A stretch of 64,000 bases of DNA from Actinopolymorpha pittospori. GTDB lineage: Bacteria; Actinomycetota; Actinomycetes; Propionibacteriales; Actinopolymorphaceae. Below are positions 18,401 to 27,606 of the stretch, in pieces. The notes beneath the pieces are model-generated. The model saw only the letters and a program-made list of their open reading frames with translations. It was not told the origin of the DNA and did no database searches. The position numbers were made by a program, and so were the translations under genes. The stretch covers positions 5,890,001 to 5,954,000 of the forward strand of contig NZ_JADBEM010000001.1 of NCBI RefSeq assembly GCF_014873875.1, read 5' to 3'. The stretch's first letter is position 1; every line of letters begins with the position of its first letter.

Positions 18401-19144
18401 TCGCCGTTTGCCCGCTGTCGCTTTGGCCTGGACGTAGTGATGCGATGAGGCTCGCCGCAACCGTGGATATTCCCGATGATGTTCTCTACCTGATCGCTAC
18501 GGGCCTGCGACCCGCGAGGTCTGCTGACCTGGCACCGTTGGTTAACGAGATGCCCCTTGACTCCTGCCTGACACAGATGTTGGAGATCGCCCTTTCCGGC
18601 GACGGTGATCAGAAGTCCCCTCGCGGCCTGAGCATGTGCACGAACTCGGCTTGGTTCTTGGTACCGGCATCGCAGCCGCGGGCGGGCTGTCGACGACGCT
18701 GCACTGACGGGCACCAGTGCGGCAGGCCTCGGTCAGGCTGGACTTGGCGATGCCGCAGCCGGAACACGTGTAGACCGGAGTACCCCAACGCGGCCGCCAG
18801 GAGGCCATTCCGGTGGGACGGCGCGCGACCACTGCGGCGCCCATGGCGGTGCAACCTTTCTGGCGACGCTGGATGTTCTGGCGGCGCTAACGACCTCAAC
18901 GGATGTCTGGAGGACATCACACCCCCAGCCGCCGATGACTCGCCAGGACTTATGGTCTGAGTGGATGAAGGTCATTCTGAACCTTCGCCAGGTTCGCGGA
19001 GCGTCGCCAGCCAGCCTTCCAATCTGGTCACCGGGCCTTCCTGCGCTCAGAGTGCGCCTTCGCGTCCCTATCTTCACTTGTCCTGGGAGGAGCGAGGGGC
19101 ATTCCCAGATGCGGTGGCCTTGGTCGACTTGGCGGAGGCGAGGG
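18401..19144. other. No recognisable gene
   Basis: A plus-strand frame from 18445 (MRLAATVDIPDDVLYLIATG) has some coding character for about 60 codons, then degrades, with nothing I recognise. The remainder up to the kinase stop at 19145 appears non-coding or decayed. Confidence 0.3.
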
Positions 19145-19753
19145 TCATCCTGTCGCTGTTGAGCGATGGTGGTCTGGCGTGGGTCTTCCCAGGTCCTGTA
19201 GATGCCCCAGTGCCTGTGCGTAGACGAGATCCGGCTTCTGTACCGCGTCGACTATTCGCGCGTCAGGTCGGTCCAAGCGCTCAAGGTAGTCCCACACGTT
19301 CGAGTGGACACTTTGGATCTGTGCGGCAGTTGATCGTGTGCCGCCGCTCTCTTCGTGTCGGCGGGTGATGCGTTCAACGGCGATGTCGCGAGGACAGCGC
19401 AGAATGAGCGGGAGAAAGCGCACCTCGGGCTGTCTCCTGAGGATGGCGTCCAGGCGCTGCCATTGGAACTCCCAGCCCATGTTGGTATCGATGACGACCG
19501 AGCAGCCTGAACCGAGGAACGTCTCGGCGAGTGTGAAGAGCAGCTCATAGCCGGCTCTGAAGGCATCGGAGCTCTCGACCTTGCCCTGCAGCACGTCTCG
19601 GATCGTTCCCCCGGTCGTGTCCGAGGCGAGCAGCGGCAGCGACAGTTCGCGGCTCAGCCGACCGGCGATCTGGCTCTTTCCGGCTCCGGGGAAGCCCCCT
19701 ATCACCACGAGGACAGGGGCCTCCATAGACATCGCTGGTCGGTGCTTTTGCAC
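19145..19753 (-). CDS. P-loop kinase-like ATPase
   Basis: A 202-residue small NTPase. The start is a GTG at 19753 behind AAAGGAAAC; an ATG eight codons in is the alternative. Walker A GGFPGAGKS is near 20-28. The region SGCSVVIDTNMGWEFQWQRL near 85-105 and LILRCPRDIAVERITRRHEE near 120 follow the plan of zeta-toxin/gluconate-kinase/Cpt-like phosphotransferases, with a lid Arg pair. The ending AQALGHLQDLGR is ordinary helix. Isolated gene in an accessory segment; the phosphorylated substrate cannot be told. Confidence 0.75.
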   Translation of the reverse strand: MQKHRPAMSMEAPVLVVIGGFPGAGKSQIAGRLSRELSLPLLASDTTGGTIRDVLQGKVESSDAFRAGYELLFTLAETFLGSGCSVVIDTNMGWEFQWQRLDAILRRQPEVRFLPLILRCPRDIAVERITRRHEESGGTRSTAAQIQSVHSNVWDYLERLDRPDARIVDAVQKPDLVYAQALGHLQDLGRPTPDHHRSTATG

Positions 19754-20128
19754 TGTTTCCTTTCGCTTGGCGGCACGGATGATCGGCTCTGCCTCAGTAC
19801 GTGATCATCCTTCGGTGTTCTCCTCGGCCACGCTAAGGTATTGCACCGGGCGTCCGTCACATCCGGTTTGACTGGTCCTGGACGGCCATGGCCGCCCAGC
19901 CGAGGATCTCCAGAGCACGTACGAGCAGGTCGCTCGGACTGGACCCAGCCTGCCCCCACGACCTGCGACACCTAACGGTGACGAGCACAGGCCGAGGACC
20001 TCCAGAACACGGACGAGCAGCTCGGTCCGCACCCGTCATGAGCGGTCTGTCAGAGGTAGCCGCTATGACGCCCTGTTGTCGGTGCACAACGAAGCCCCTG
20101 GCCGCAGGCCCCGGCCCTATTCCGCAGG
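19754..20128. other. No supported gene
   Basis: A 375-base gap between two minus-strand genes. Two related stretches, near 19900-19935 and 19988-20022 (both CTCCAGA-ACACG-ACGAGCAG-TCG-), suggest a short imperfect duplication. No frame is convincing. Confidence 0.35.
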
Positions 20129-21647
20129 TCACAGACCTGAGTTTCGACCGCTTTCCTTCAGCGCGACGAACCGGCGCAGCTTTCCGGCGGCGGAGCCGCG
20201 CTGGAGGTGGTCGACCAGCTCGACCTCGACCTCGGGATCGGGCAGCCCCTGCCGGCGCAGTTCCCTCGCGATCGCCCGGGTCAGACTGGGCACGTCGGGT
20301 GATCCCACCGCGAGGATGCGCGCCCCGGTCGCCGTTTGCCGGACCTGGTACTCAGCGATGCGGGGATTGGTGCCGAGGACCGACCGGAACACGCTCGCGG
20401 GCACGGTGCAGGTCGGATAGCGGAAGTCGTCGTCGAGTCGCCCCGCGATGTCAGCCAGACGGACGAACTCGCTGCCGCATTCGCACGGCCCCGGCAGCAC
20501 GGCGACCTCGTCTCCGAGGTCGTAGCGGATGAAGGGAAACGTCCGGTTCGCCAGCCCGGTAGCCAGAGTGTGCGCCGCCGGCTCGTGCGGGGCGACCGGA
20601 ACTCCGTTCGCGTCGACGCGTTCGAGCACGACCTCGTCCTCACACACGTGCAGGCCGGCCCCGCGTCCGCACCCGGTCGCCGCCGCGCCGATCTCTGTCG
20701 ACCCCCACTGGTTGTGGACCGGTGCGTTCCAGGCCTCGGCAATCGCCTGACGATCCTCGTCGAGGAGGGGTTCGGAGTTCGTGCTCACCCGAACGGGCTG
20801 GATGTCCAGGTCACCTGCCAACGCGGCGCGGGCCAGTCGTCCCACTACTGTCGCGTACCCGACGAGATGGGTGGGTCGTGCGGCGGTGACCGCGGCGAGC
20901 ACCTCCTCGAACGGTGCGCTCGCCGGTATCACGACCGTCTCCATACCCCCGACGGTCGCCACGTCGAAAACCGCCGTGCTGACATGCGGCGGCTCACCGG
21001 CCTGGAGGACGGCAAGCTTCGCTTGACGCCGCAACGGCGGGTCGCGGCGCTCCTGTCGTGTCTGCATTCGCCAGGCGAGGCAGGCAAAGGTCACGAACAG
21101 GTCCCAGTCCCAGACGTAGACGCCGCGCACACCGCTCGATCCACGAGCTGAAGACTTGCAGGCCTCCTGGCGTGTAGGAGAACCACCGTTGCTCGGCCAA
21201 GATGCCCTCGGCCCGCTCGCGGGTGAGATCAGGGACGGTGACGATGGAGTCCCACTCCTGCTGCGCCTCCTGTTTGGTCATCACCGGCAACCGGGCCAGG
21301 TCGGCGACCGTGGCCGAGGAAGGATCAAGGTCACGGAGGCGGCGCGCGTGGAAGGGCGAGCGTTCGCGAGCGTGGGCGAGGAGCGCCCGCAGTCGCTGGT
21401 CGCGGTAGTGCTCGATCCGTTCCCGGGGCCGGTCGAGTCGCGCGATGTGGTCCTCGAGAGCCGCCCGTACGGCGTGCAGGTGGCCGGCGCGCAGACGACC
21501 GTACGCGGCCCTCGCGGCCAGGTCTGGATCATGCCCTTCAACCGCTCCGGACATAAGTGTCGCCCCGGCGACAACCCAGTCGTGGGCGTAGACGGGTACT
21601 CCCCACTTTCGGCCGGCAAACTTGGCCAGCATTCGCCTCTGGGCCAT
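20129..21647 (-). pseudogene. PaaK-type adenylate-forming enzyme (phenylacetate-CoA ligase family), frameshifted
   Basis: The N-terminal part (MAQRRMLAKFAGRKWGVPVY to YTPGGLQVFSS) is read from ATG 21647. The C-terminal part (RGVYVWDWDLFVTFACLAWR, then VHNQWGSTEIGAAATGCG and FIRYDLGDEVAVLPGPCECG) is in a different frame from about 21140 to the stop at 20129. Restoring two bases near 21143 gives VFSSGGSSGVRGVYVWDWD, the Ser/Gly-rich ATP loop of this family, so the lesion lies exactly in the nucleotide-binding loop. Joined length is about 505 residues. Relatives activate aryl or acyl acids as CoA or AMP esters. Small ORFs face it across 21.87-22.18 kb. Confidence 0.75.
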
Positions 21648-21868
21648 GATAAGTCGGACGGTGCGGGTTAACCAGGTGCGGCGGTAGGTCGTCTCGGCGC
21701 CCTGGGTTGATGACCGGGCTGCTCCCAGACTCCGGGTTTGTCTCATGCCTGGTGGGGATCCGTGCGGGCGATGTCGTCTGGACGGCGGATACGTGGAGGT
21801 CCCCGCCGCGAGGATGAGCGGCGCGAGTGTGTGCCTCCCGGTCGAAGCGGCGCGTCGGACGCGGGTCC

Positions 21869-22114
21869 ATGGCCGACGTCGCCAACGTCCCCAAGTTGGC
21901 CGTCCTGACGACCCAGGCAGTGAGACGTCACAACCGCGCCCTCGCGGCCGTCGCTGACCCGGCGACCTACAACCCCTTCGTGATCTCCGGCCCCTGCGCA
22001 CCCTGCCCATCGGGCAGGCGTCACCCACACATCGAGGAAGGTGCGTATGAACCCGCTCACCCCCGGCAACGGCTCCTCCAGCGGCAACGGCTCCAGCTCT
22101 GTTCTCGTCGATGA
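21869..22114 (+). CDS. Small ORF of unknown function (81 codons)
   Basis: ATG at 21869 opens MADVANVPKLAVLTTQAVRR, HNRALAAVADPATYNPFVIS, GPCAPCPSG. Third positions are strongly GC up to about 22010, where the protein becomes less regular; the 3' end overlaps the next small ORF in another frame. It lies opposite the PaaK-like pseudogene. It could be a real small protein with a frameshifted tail or a gene stump. No family recognised. Confidence 0.35.
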   Translation: MADVANVPKLAVLTTQAVRRHNRALAAVADPATYNPFVISGPCAPCPSGRRHPHIEEGAYEPAHPRQRLLQRQRLQLCSRR

Positions 22115-22181
22115 GCAAGTGCCCGTCTCGACGATCTGGAGAGCCGGCGACCCAATCGATCGAACGATCGAAGCGTTCTAG
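22047..22181 (+). CDS. Small ORF, 44 residues, Gly/Ser-rich N-terminus
   Basis: Too short for most gene callers. ATG at 22047 lies 5-6 bases after GAGGAAGG, one of the best ribosome sites in this stretch. The product is MNPLTPGNGSSSGNGSSSVL followed by VDEQVPVSTIWRAGDPIDRT and IEAF, ending in TAG at 22179. Codon third positions are mostly G or C. The flexible start and short hydrophilic end could suit a peptide precursor or small regulatory protein, but no modification enzyme is visible nearby apart from the broken PaaK-like gene. Function unknown. Confidence 0.4.
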   Translation: MNPLTPGNGSSSGNGSSSVLVDEQVPVSTIWRAGDPIDRTIEAF

Positions 22182-22499
22182 TCCAGGCCAACCGGCGATG
22201 GCGAAGGTCGGGGCAACGGCTAAGATCTCTCCGCCATCTATCGAACACCTGTGCGAACATCGCTTTTCCTGAACGTGACGGGGGTCGCACCACCTACCAA
22301 CTGGGCAGGGAAGTCGGCGCGGCGCGGCCCCCGGCACCCGCAGGCTGACTCAAGTCGACGTTTCGCCTCTGTGGATAACCGTAATGTCCCCGCAAGGCGT
22401 GCGGCATCCTTGCATGCACGTTCGGGGCGAACCACCCGCGCGCCCGCCGGCCGCGCCCGTGCGGACGTGGGGCGGGCACGTCGGAATGAGAATGACAAG
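22182..22499. other. No gene; flank of IS21 element
   Basis: About 320 bases with no supported frame. A TGTGGATAA at 22371-22379 resembles a DnaA box core but stands alone. Confidence 0.3.
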
Positions 22500-22579
22500 C
22501 CCATCTGGCCCCGTTGTGCTGCTTTGATTTGGCCCCACCCTGGTTGTGCATGGTCACTTGTTGTGTGGCTGGTTCGGGT

Positions 22580-23383
22580 TCAGTGGTTGGTGGGTTTCCC
22601 CTTCTTGCGGGTGGTGTGGAGCCGGTAGGAGGTGGTGCCGGTCTGGATGATGTGGGCGTTGAAGGTGAGTCGGTCCACGACGGCGGCGGCGAGGCGGGGG
22701 TCGGTGAAGGTGGCGCCCCACTCGGAGAACGGTGCGTTGGAGGCGCAGGCGATCGAGGCGCGTTCTTCTCGGGCGGTGATGATCTGGAACAACAGTTCGG
22801 CGCCGCGGGGGTCGAGGGTGAGGTAGCCGAGTTCGTCGAGGCAGAGCAGGTCGAGTCGGGCGTAGCGGCCGATGACGCGGGAGAGTTGTTTGTCGTCGGC
22901 GGCCTCGACGAGCTCGTTGACCAGGGTGGCGGTGGTGACGTAGCGGACCCTGCGTCCTTGTTCTGCGGCTGCGGTGCCCAGTGCGATGAGCAGGTGGGTC
23001 TTGCCGGTGCCGGAGTCGCCGAGAAGGACGAGGGGTTCGCCTGCGTCGATCCAGGCGCCGCCGGCGAGGTGTGCCAGGGTCGGGGGTGGGAGGTCTGGTA
23101 GTCGGGTGGGGTCGAAGTCGGCGAGGTGTTTGGTGCGGGGGAACTTGGCTTCGTTGACCCGGCGGATCCGCCGTCGGGCATCGCGTTCGTCGCATTCGGC
23201 GGTGAGTACTTCGGCCAGGAACGCCTTGTGGGACAGGCGTTGCTTGGCCGATGCGTCGGCGATCGGGGCCGCCTGGTCGCGCACCGTCGGTAGGGACAGG
23301 ACTCGGCAGGCGGCGTGGATCGCAGCTTCGGCGGCTGGGTCGGTCATCGCCCTGGCCGCGCCGGTGGTGCTGGTCGAACTCAT
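22580..23383 (-). CDS. istB: IS21 helper ATPase IstB
   Basis: A 267-residue AAA+ ATPase that assists the IstA transposase. Start at 23383, in an ATGA overlap with the istA stop. Walker A is LLGDSGTGKTHLLIALG near 120-135; Walker B is LDLLCLDELGYL near 180-190; sensor region NAPFSEWGATFTDPRLAAAV near 220-240. Preceded by a helical IS-binding N-terminus (SHKAFLAEVLTAECDERDAR), and ending in RLHTTRKKGKPTNH. The frame is intact. Confidence 0.92.
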   Translation of the reverse strand: MSSTSTTGAARAMTDPAAEAAIHAACRVLSLPTVRDQAAPIADASAKQRLSHKAFLAEVLTAECDERDARRRIRRVNEAKFPRTKHLADFDPTRLPDLPPPTLAHLAGGAWIDAGEPLVLLGDSGTGKTHLLIALGTAAAEQGRRVRYVTTATLVNELVEAADDKQLSRVIGRYARLDLLCLDELGYLTLDPRGAELLFQIITAREERASIACASNAPFSEWGATFTDPRLAAAVVDRLTFNAHIIQTGTTSYRLHTTRKKGKPTNH

Positions 23384-24951
23384 GCGGTGGCCTCCTGAGC
23401 GGAGTGGGTGAGCAGCTGGTCGTAGTCGGCCAGTGACGGTGGGGGCCGGTCGATGGAGGCGGTTGGGGATGCCGTGGCTGGTATGGGCACCAAGGGCTGT
23501 GGACCGGTGGTGGGTGTCTGCATGGTCCGGCGGGCCTCGAGGGCGACCACGTCGGGGTCGAAGTTGGCGACGGTGAGCGCGGCGTCCATGCCGGCGGTGA
23601 CGGCCTGGGCGGGCAGGGAGCGGTGCAGGAGCAGCACCCCGACCAGGGCTCGGGTGCCTGGTCCGTCTCCGTGTTGTGCGCGGGCGGCGTCCCAGAACCG
23701 TTGATGGCCAGCCGTGAACGCGCCGCAGGCGCGGGCGCAGGCCAGCGCGGTCGACCCGGCCAGCGCCCCGGGCTTGCGGGTCAGAACTTCCAGGTAGTGG
23801 TCCAGCAGGAGGTCCTCGCTGCCCTTGTGCAGTGACCGGGCGTGCTCGGCCACCACCTTGCCGGCGTCCAGGACGCGAACCGTGGTCGCGCCGAGACGGA
23901 CCTGCAGGCGGCGGCCTGCGAACCTGGCCGGCACCGAGTAGTAGGACTGGCGCACACATACCCGTGCCTTGGCATCGACCCGGCACGACAGCGAGGCTGA
24001 GACGTCGAACGGCTGCGCCGGGAGCGGGCGCAGCAGCGGTAGCTCCCGAGCTGCGGCCGCGCCGACGGTCTCCGCGCGGGCCCCGATCCGGCGGGCGTCA
24101 TCACCAGCATCAGCCGCCGCGAGTGCCTCATTCAGTGCCGCCAGCGAACCCGCGTGTGGAACGGGGGTGAGGTGTCGTCAGCGGAACCGGCCGGCCTCGC
24201 CCTCGACCCCGCCCTTCTCATGCGCACCTTGAGAGCCGGGGATGCAGAAGAACGAGTCATAGCCGTAGTGGGACCGCAACGCTATGAACCGTGGGTGCTC
24301 GAAGCGTTCCCGCCCCAGCGCGACCCGGATCACCGCGGGCTTGAGGTTGTCATACCGGATCATCCCGGTGGGGACACCGCCAAACGCCTGAAACGCCTGC
24401 ACATGCCCGTCCAGGAACGACTCCTGGGACTGGTTGGCATAGGCCACGTGCACTGCCTTGCCCGAGTGTGACAGGCGCAGGCAGAACATGAACAACTTCA
24501 TCATCACCCCCGCGATCATCGCGGCGAACTCGCCGAAGTCGACCTCGGCCTCCACCCCCGGCAGGTGGGTTTGGGGCACCACCACATCCCCCCGGTCCGC
24601 GCCGATCTCCCTTCGTAGCCTGGCCACCAGGTGACGGACGCTGGACTCCGCGACCACCGCACCCTCCTCTTCCATCAGCCGCTGCCAGATCCGGCGAGCG
24701 GTGTGCCGCTGCTTCCTCGGCGCCTTCAGGTCCTCGCTCAACCAACCACGGACCGTGGCCTCATACGGACCCAACACCGGGGCCTGCCGTTGCGGGGTCT
24801 TCCGCTGCGGAGGCACCGCATCCGCTAACGCCTGACGCACCGTGCGCCGATGCACTTTGTGCTTGGCCGGGAGGGCTCGGACCGACAGACCACCATCTCG
24901 ATGGTCACGTCGTATACGTTCGAACTGCTCCACTCTCGATCTCTCCTTCAA
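23380..24951 (-). pseudogene. istA: IS21 transposase IstA, interrupted by an in-frame TGA
   Basis: Start at 24951 gives an N-terminal helix-turn-helix (SVRALPAKHKVHRRTVRQAL) and a DDE-type integrase core (VEAEVDFGEFAAMIAG, IRYDNLKPAV, GAHEKGGVEGEAGRFR). A TGA at 24178-24180 stops it at 257 codons. The same frame continues without other stops (HLTPVPHAGSLAALNEALAA, then QPFDVSASLSCRVDAKARV and VRQSYYSVPARFAG) to 23380. One C-to-T change, CGA to TGA in RFR-R, would explain it. Full length would be about 523 residues. Confidence 0.88.
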
Positions 24952-25075
24952 CCCCTACGCCTCTCGTGATCGCCTTGGCAGACGACACGCAACGTAGGGG
25001 ACTGGTAGGTCGAGAGTGGGGCCACTTCAAGCCAGCACTAGGCCTCCAAGTGGGGCCAATTCAGACTGGCACACT

Positions 25076-25498
25076 CATCGGAAGGAACCCCGAACGCTGA
25101 TCAGCGGCCCCGGCCATACCGTGGGACCGCAATACCGCATCACCCCGCGGTGCGCATCGCCGGGCCGATCGAGCCCATGCTTGCCCGGAGCACTGACCGG
25201 TTACCTCCATCACCGCGCGGCAGCCCGCGTCCTCCAACCACGTCAGAGTCTCAAGGTCGCTTTGGGTGTTTGTGGTGTCTGACGGGCCTGACGGCTCTGA
25301 GCTCCTGTGACTTTGGGCCGGCCGGCGCGGGCCGGCGGGCGGGTACCTGGGCCCCGAGGGTGGGTTCCCCTGGGGGATGGCCGCCTACGCCTCGCCTCCG
25401 GCCCGGCGCTGAGGGCGCAGGCGGCCTAACCTCGATGTCCAGGCGCGTCAGGGGTTGATCTGGCGACGGCCGCCGACAGGAGAGATGAATTTCTCGGC
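25076..25498. other. No supported gene
   Basis: Between the IS21 right end and the small kinase. Very GC-rich with several short GGCCGG inverted stretches near 25318-25340, but no convincing gene or terminator. Confidence 0.35.
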
Positions 25499-26026
25499 TC
25501 AGATTGACTCGCAGTGGGTCGAGATCAGCTTGAGGCAGGTCTCGATGCTTTGCGTGGTCTCGACTACCAGCCTGTCATCGGTGCGCACTTCGTACTCTCG
25601 CGCGGTACGGGAGACCTGATCCCAGGTAGGCAAGGGAAACCCGGGCAGATCGACAGTGCGTTCCTGAACCCTCCTTCGATGCTCCTCTGTCGTCGAGCAG
25701 ACGGTTTCGATGACCACGTGCCGTGCGCCCTGACTCCTCGCAAGTTCTCGCCAGCCCGCCCGGGCGACTTCTACCGGGCTCACCGCATCGACCACGACGG
25801 GCAGGCAATGTCGAAGCTGGACCGCCGCGACGTCGTGGGCGACGCTATAGGCCGCGATCCCCGTCTGCTCAAGTCGCAGTCCATTCCGCCACATCGCCGC
25901 TTCCAGGCCATCGATCCGCAGCCACACCGCCCTCATACGGTGCGCCACGTGGCGCGCCAGAGTGCTCTTGCCTGTGCCTGGTAACCCGCAGAACTCAACC
26001 AGGATGCGTGTTCCGCTGACTGTCAT
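25499..26026 (-). CDS. P-loop kinase-like protein, divergent from TetR gene
   Basis: A 175-residue small nucleotide-binding protein. Walker A GLPGTGKSTLARHVAHRM is at about 14-31; VWLRIDGLEAAMWRNGL near 35-50 and LPVVVDAVSPVEVARAGWRE near 75-95 follow the plan of the adenylylsulfate/zeta-toxin/chloramphenicol phosphotransferase-like group; RRRVQERTVDLPGFPLPTWD near 120-140 looks like a lid with conserved Arg. It is transcribed away from the TetR gene across a 68-base spacer with two operator-like palindromes, so it is a likely TetR target. Not closely similar to the other small kinase at 19.1 kb. Confidence 0.75.
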   Translation of the reverse strand: MTVSGTRILVEFCGLPGTGKSTLARHVAHRMRAVWLRIDGLEAAMWRNGLRLEQTGIAAYSVAHDVAAVQLRHCLPVVVDAVSPVEVARAGWRELARSQGARHVVIETVCSTTEEHRRRVQERTVDLPGFPLPTWDQVSRTAREYEVRTDDRLVVETTQSIETCLKLISTHCESI

Positions 26027-26040
26027 CGGCTGCTACCCTT

Positions 26041-26084
26041 CTTTACACGCTGTAAAGTGAGTTGTGACTTTACCATCTGTGAAG
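26041..26084. promoter_or_regulatory. Twin palindromic operators in TetR divergent promoter
   Basis: CTTTACACGCTGTAAAG at 26041-26057 is a perfect inverted repeat (7-base arms, 3-base centre). A second, less perfect site CTTTACCATCTGTGAAG follows at 26068-26084, 27 bases on, overlapping the TetR ribosome site. Their position between divergent genes suggests autoregulation and control of the kinase by the TetR protein. Confidence 0.7.
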
Positions 26085-26094
26085 GAGGTTGGGA

Positions 26095-26715
26095 ATGGTG
26101 ACGCCCAGGCCCGGTGCGTCTACCCGAGCATCCCGCCAGACGAAGACGGCCACGACCAGGAGGGCGATTGTCGAGGCGGCCCGCTCACTTCTGGCCGAGT
26201 CGGCGGACGGGCACGTGAGCCTGGAGGCTGTCGCCGTAGCCGCCGGGGTGAGCCGAGTGACGATCTACAACCAGGTCGGCTCGAGGCATGGGTTGTTGGA
26301 CGCGGTACTGACCGACAGCGCCGAGCGGGGTGGGATGGACCAACTACTCGCCCACACCAAGGACGAGCCAGCCCGTCAGGCCTGTACGTCGGTAATCAGA
26401 CGCACGTGTTGCTTCTGGGCTGCCGAGCGATCGGTACTGAGGCGGTTGACGGGCTTGGCGGTCGTAGACCCAGAGCTCGCTCGTATCTTCGACACCCGTG
26501 AGGGATGGCGGCGCCGACAGCTCAACCGCCTACTCGAGCGGCTGGAGGAAGCAGGTGAACTCACGCGTACCGGCGCAATCTCCCGGGCAGCCATCCTCGA
26601 CGGATTTGTCGCGCTGACCTCCTTTCAGGCCTACGACCGGCTGGGCCAGCTAGCCGAGCATCCCCTCAAGGCCACGCGGGTCCTCGACCAGATGCTGACC
26701 GGCCTTATCGGCTAG
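26095..26715 (+). CDS. TetR-family transcriptional regulator
   Basis: A 206-residue TetR repressor. The start at 26095 is set by GAAGGAGG just upstream. The helix-turn-helix is EAVAVAAGVSRVTIYNQVGS near 42-61, preceded by the usual first helix TRRAIVEAARSLLAES. The C-terminal ligand domain (RLTGLAVVDPELARIFDTRE through VALTSFQAYDRLGQLAE) follows the pattern of TetR proteins with a YNQVGSRHGLL hinge. Twin palindromes precede it. Downstream lies only a hydrolase stump, so its original target may have been lost; the divergent kinase remains as a candidate. Confidence 0.88.
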   Translation: MVTPRPGASTRASRQTKTATTRRAIVEAARSLLAESADGHVSLEAVAVAAGVSRVTIYNQVGSRHGLLDAVLTDSAERGGMDQLLAHTKDEPARQACTSVIRRTCCFWAAERSVLRRLTGLAVVDPELARIFDTREGWRRRQLNRLLERLEEAGELTRTGAISRAAILDGFVALTSFQAYDRLGQLAEHPLKATRVLDQMLTGLIG

Positions 26716-26716
26716 A

Positions 26717-27205
26717 CGATCCCCGGCGCTGGTGCTGTGGGAGGTGCCGCTCGGGGTCGAGGGAGGTTCGGACGGGGCGGAGTTCCTCGCCGAGATCAGA
26801 GAGCGGGTCCTGACGGGGGACCGGGAGGAGACGCTCCGGCGTTTCATGGCCGGCACGCCGCCCGAGTGGTTCGAGGATATGAGGGCCGGACCGCAGAGGC
26901 CGTTGTTCGAGCGGATGGCTCTGAGTGTGCAAGCAGGCGCCGAAGCGCTGGCGTGGGCTCAATCGGCGCCTCGTAAGGAGTTGTGGGCGGGAATCAGCGC
27001 CCGGACGGTCGTCCTGCTCGGCACGAAGGCGCTTACCTTCTTCTCCGACGCAGCCGACTCGATCGTCGCGTCGCTGGCACATGCTGAGCGGGCGGAGGTC
27101 CCCGGTGCGGACCACGGCTGGCAGCCGGCCGACATGGCGGACAGCATCGCCGCACGCCTGACCCGAATGGATGAACCGAACCCCGCCGGCTCCAGCGATC
27201 GCTAG
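26717..27205 (+). pseudogene. Alpha/beta-hydrolase C-terminal fragment
   Basis: A frame beginning directly behind the TetR stop reads PALVLWEVPLGVEGGSDGAE, then AWAQSAPRKELWAGISARTV and VLLGTKALTFFSDAADSIVA, ending EVPGADHGWQPADMADSIAA. This is the cap and C-terminal third of an alpha/beta hydrolase: LVLWEPPL strand, P-VLLG strand, and the GADHGWQ segment holding the catalytic His. The nucleophile elbow and oxyanion part are absent, so it is a stump rather than a gene. Likely once in one operon with the TetR gene. Confidence 0.7.
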
Positions 27206-27606
27206 CTCTATGACGAACGAATGGCGCCGCTCCCGATGGTCTCGGAGGTCATCCACGTCGCCCCCGGCGAGGTTGTCAACGGCTACGCCATGCTCCACGT
27301 GACCGCAGGGCCGCTGCAGGCCGCAAGCAGCGTCGGAGCGACGTCATGGCCGGTGGAAGTCCTGGGACAAGCGGGCCGGTGAACGGCTCTACGCCCTGTT
27401 CGGTTGGTTCGGCACTCCCGTGTTGGTCGCCTTCGGTCTCTTCTTTCCGATCCAAGACATCGGCCCTGCGTGGGAGGCTTCGCAGGGCGGCGGCGATCAT
27501 GGAACGTTGATTGTGACGGAACGAGAGTGCCACAGGCGTACCTGTGGGGCGGTCGGATCGTTCCACTCAGACGATGGCATCGTTCATATCGAGGAGGCCC
27601 GTCTGA

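Larger units (their letters stand above)
22506..25058 (-). mobile_element. IS21-family insertion sequence
   Basis: istA and istB lie on the minus strand with the usual ATGA overlap. The ends carry repeated terminal boxes: TGGCCCC at 22506 and TGGCCCCAC at 22530 on the left, GTGGGGCCA at 25016-25024 and 25050-25058 on the right, in inverse orientation, as expected for IS21 ends with multiple repeats. The exact outer boundary may be up to about 15 bases further out on each side. istA has an in-frame stop, so this copy is probably immobile unless helped. Confidence 0.85.

Noticed and set aside
22371..22379. Replication origin suggested by TGTGGATAA
   Set aside because: A single DnaA-box-like site with no further copies, no AT-rich stretch and no replication genes nearby.
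22580..23986. IstB as a 468-residue protein
   Set aside because: The first 201 codons are out-of-frame istA. The real start is the overlapping ATG at 23383.
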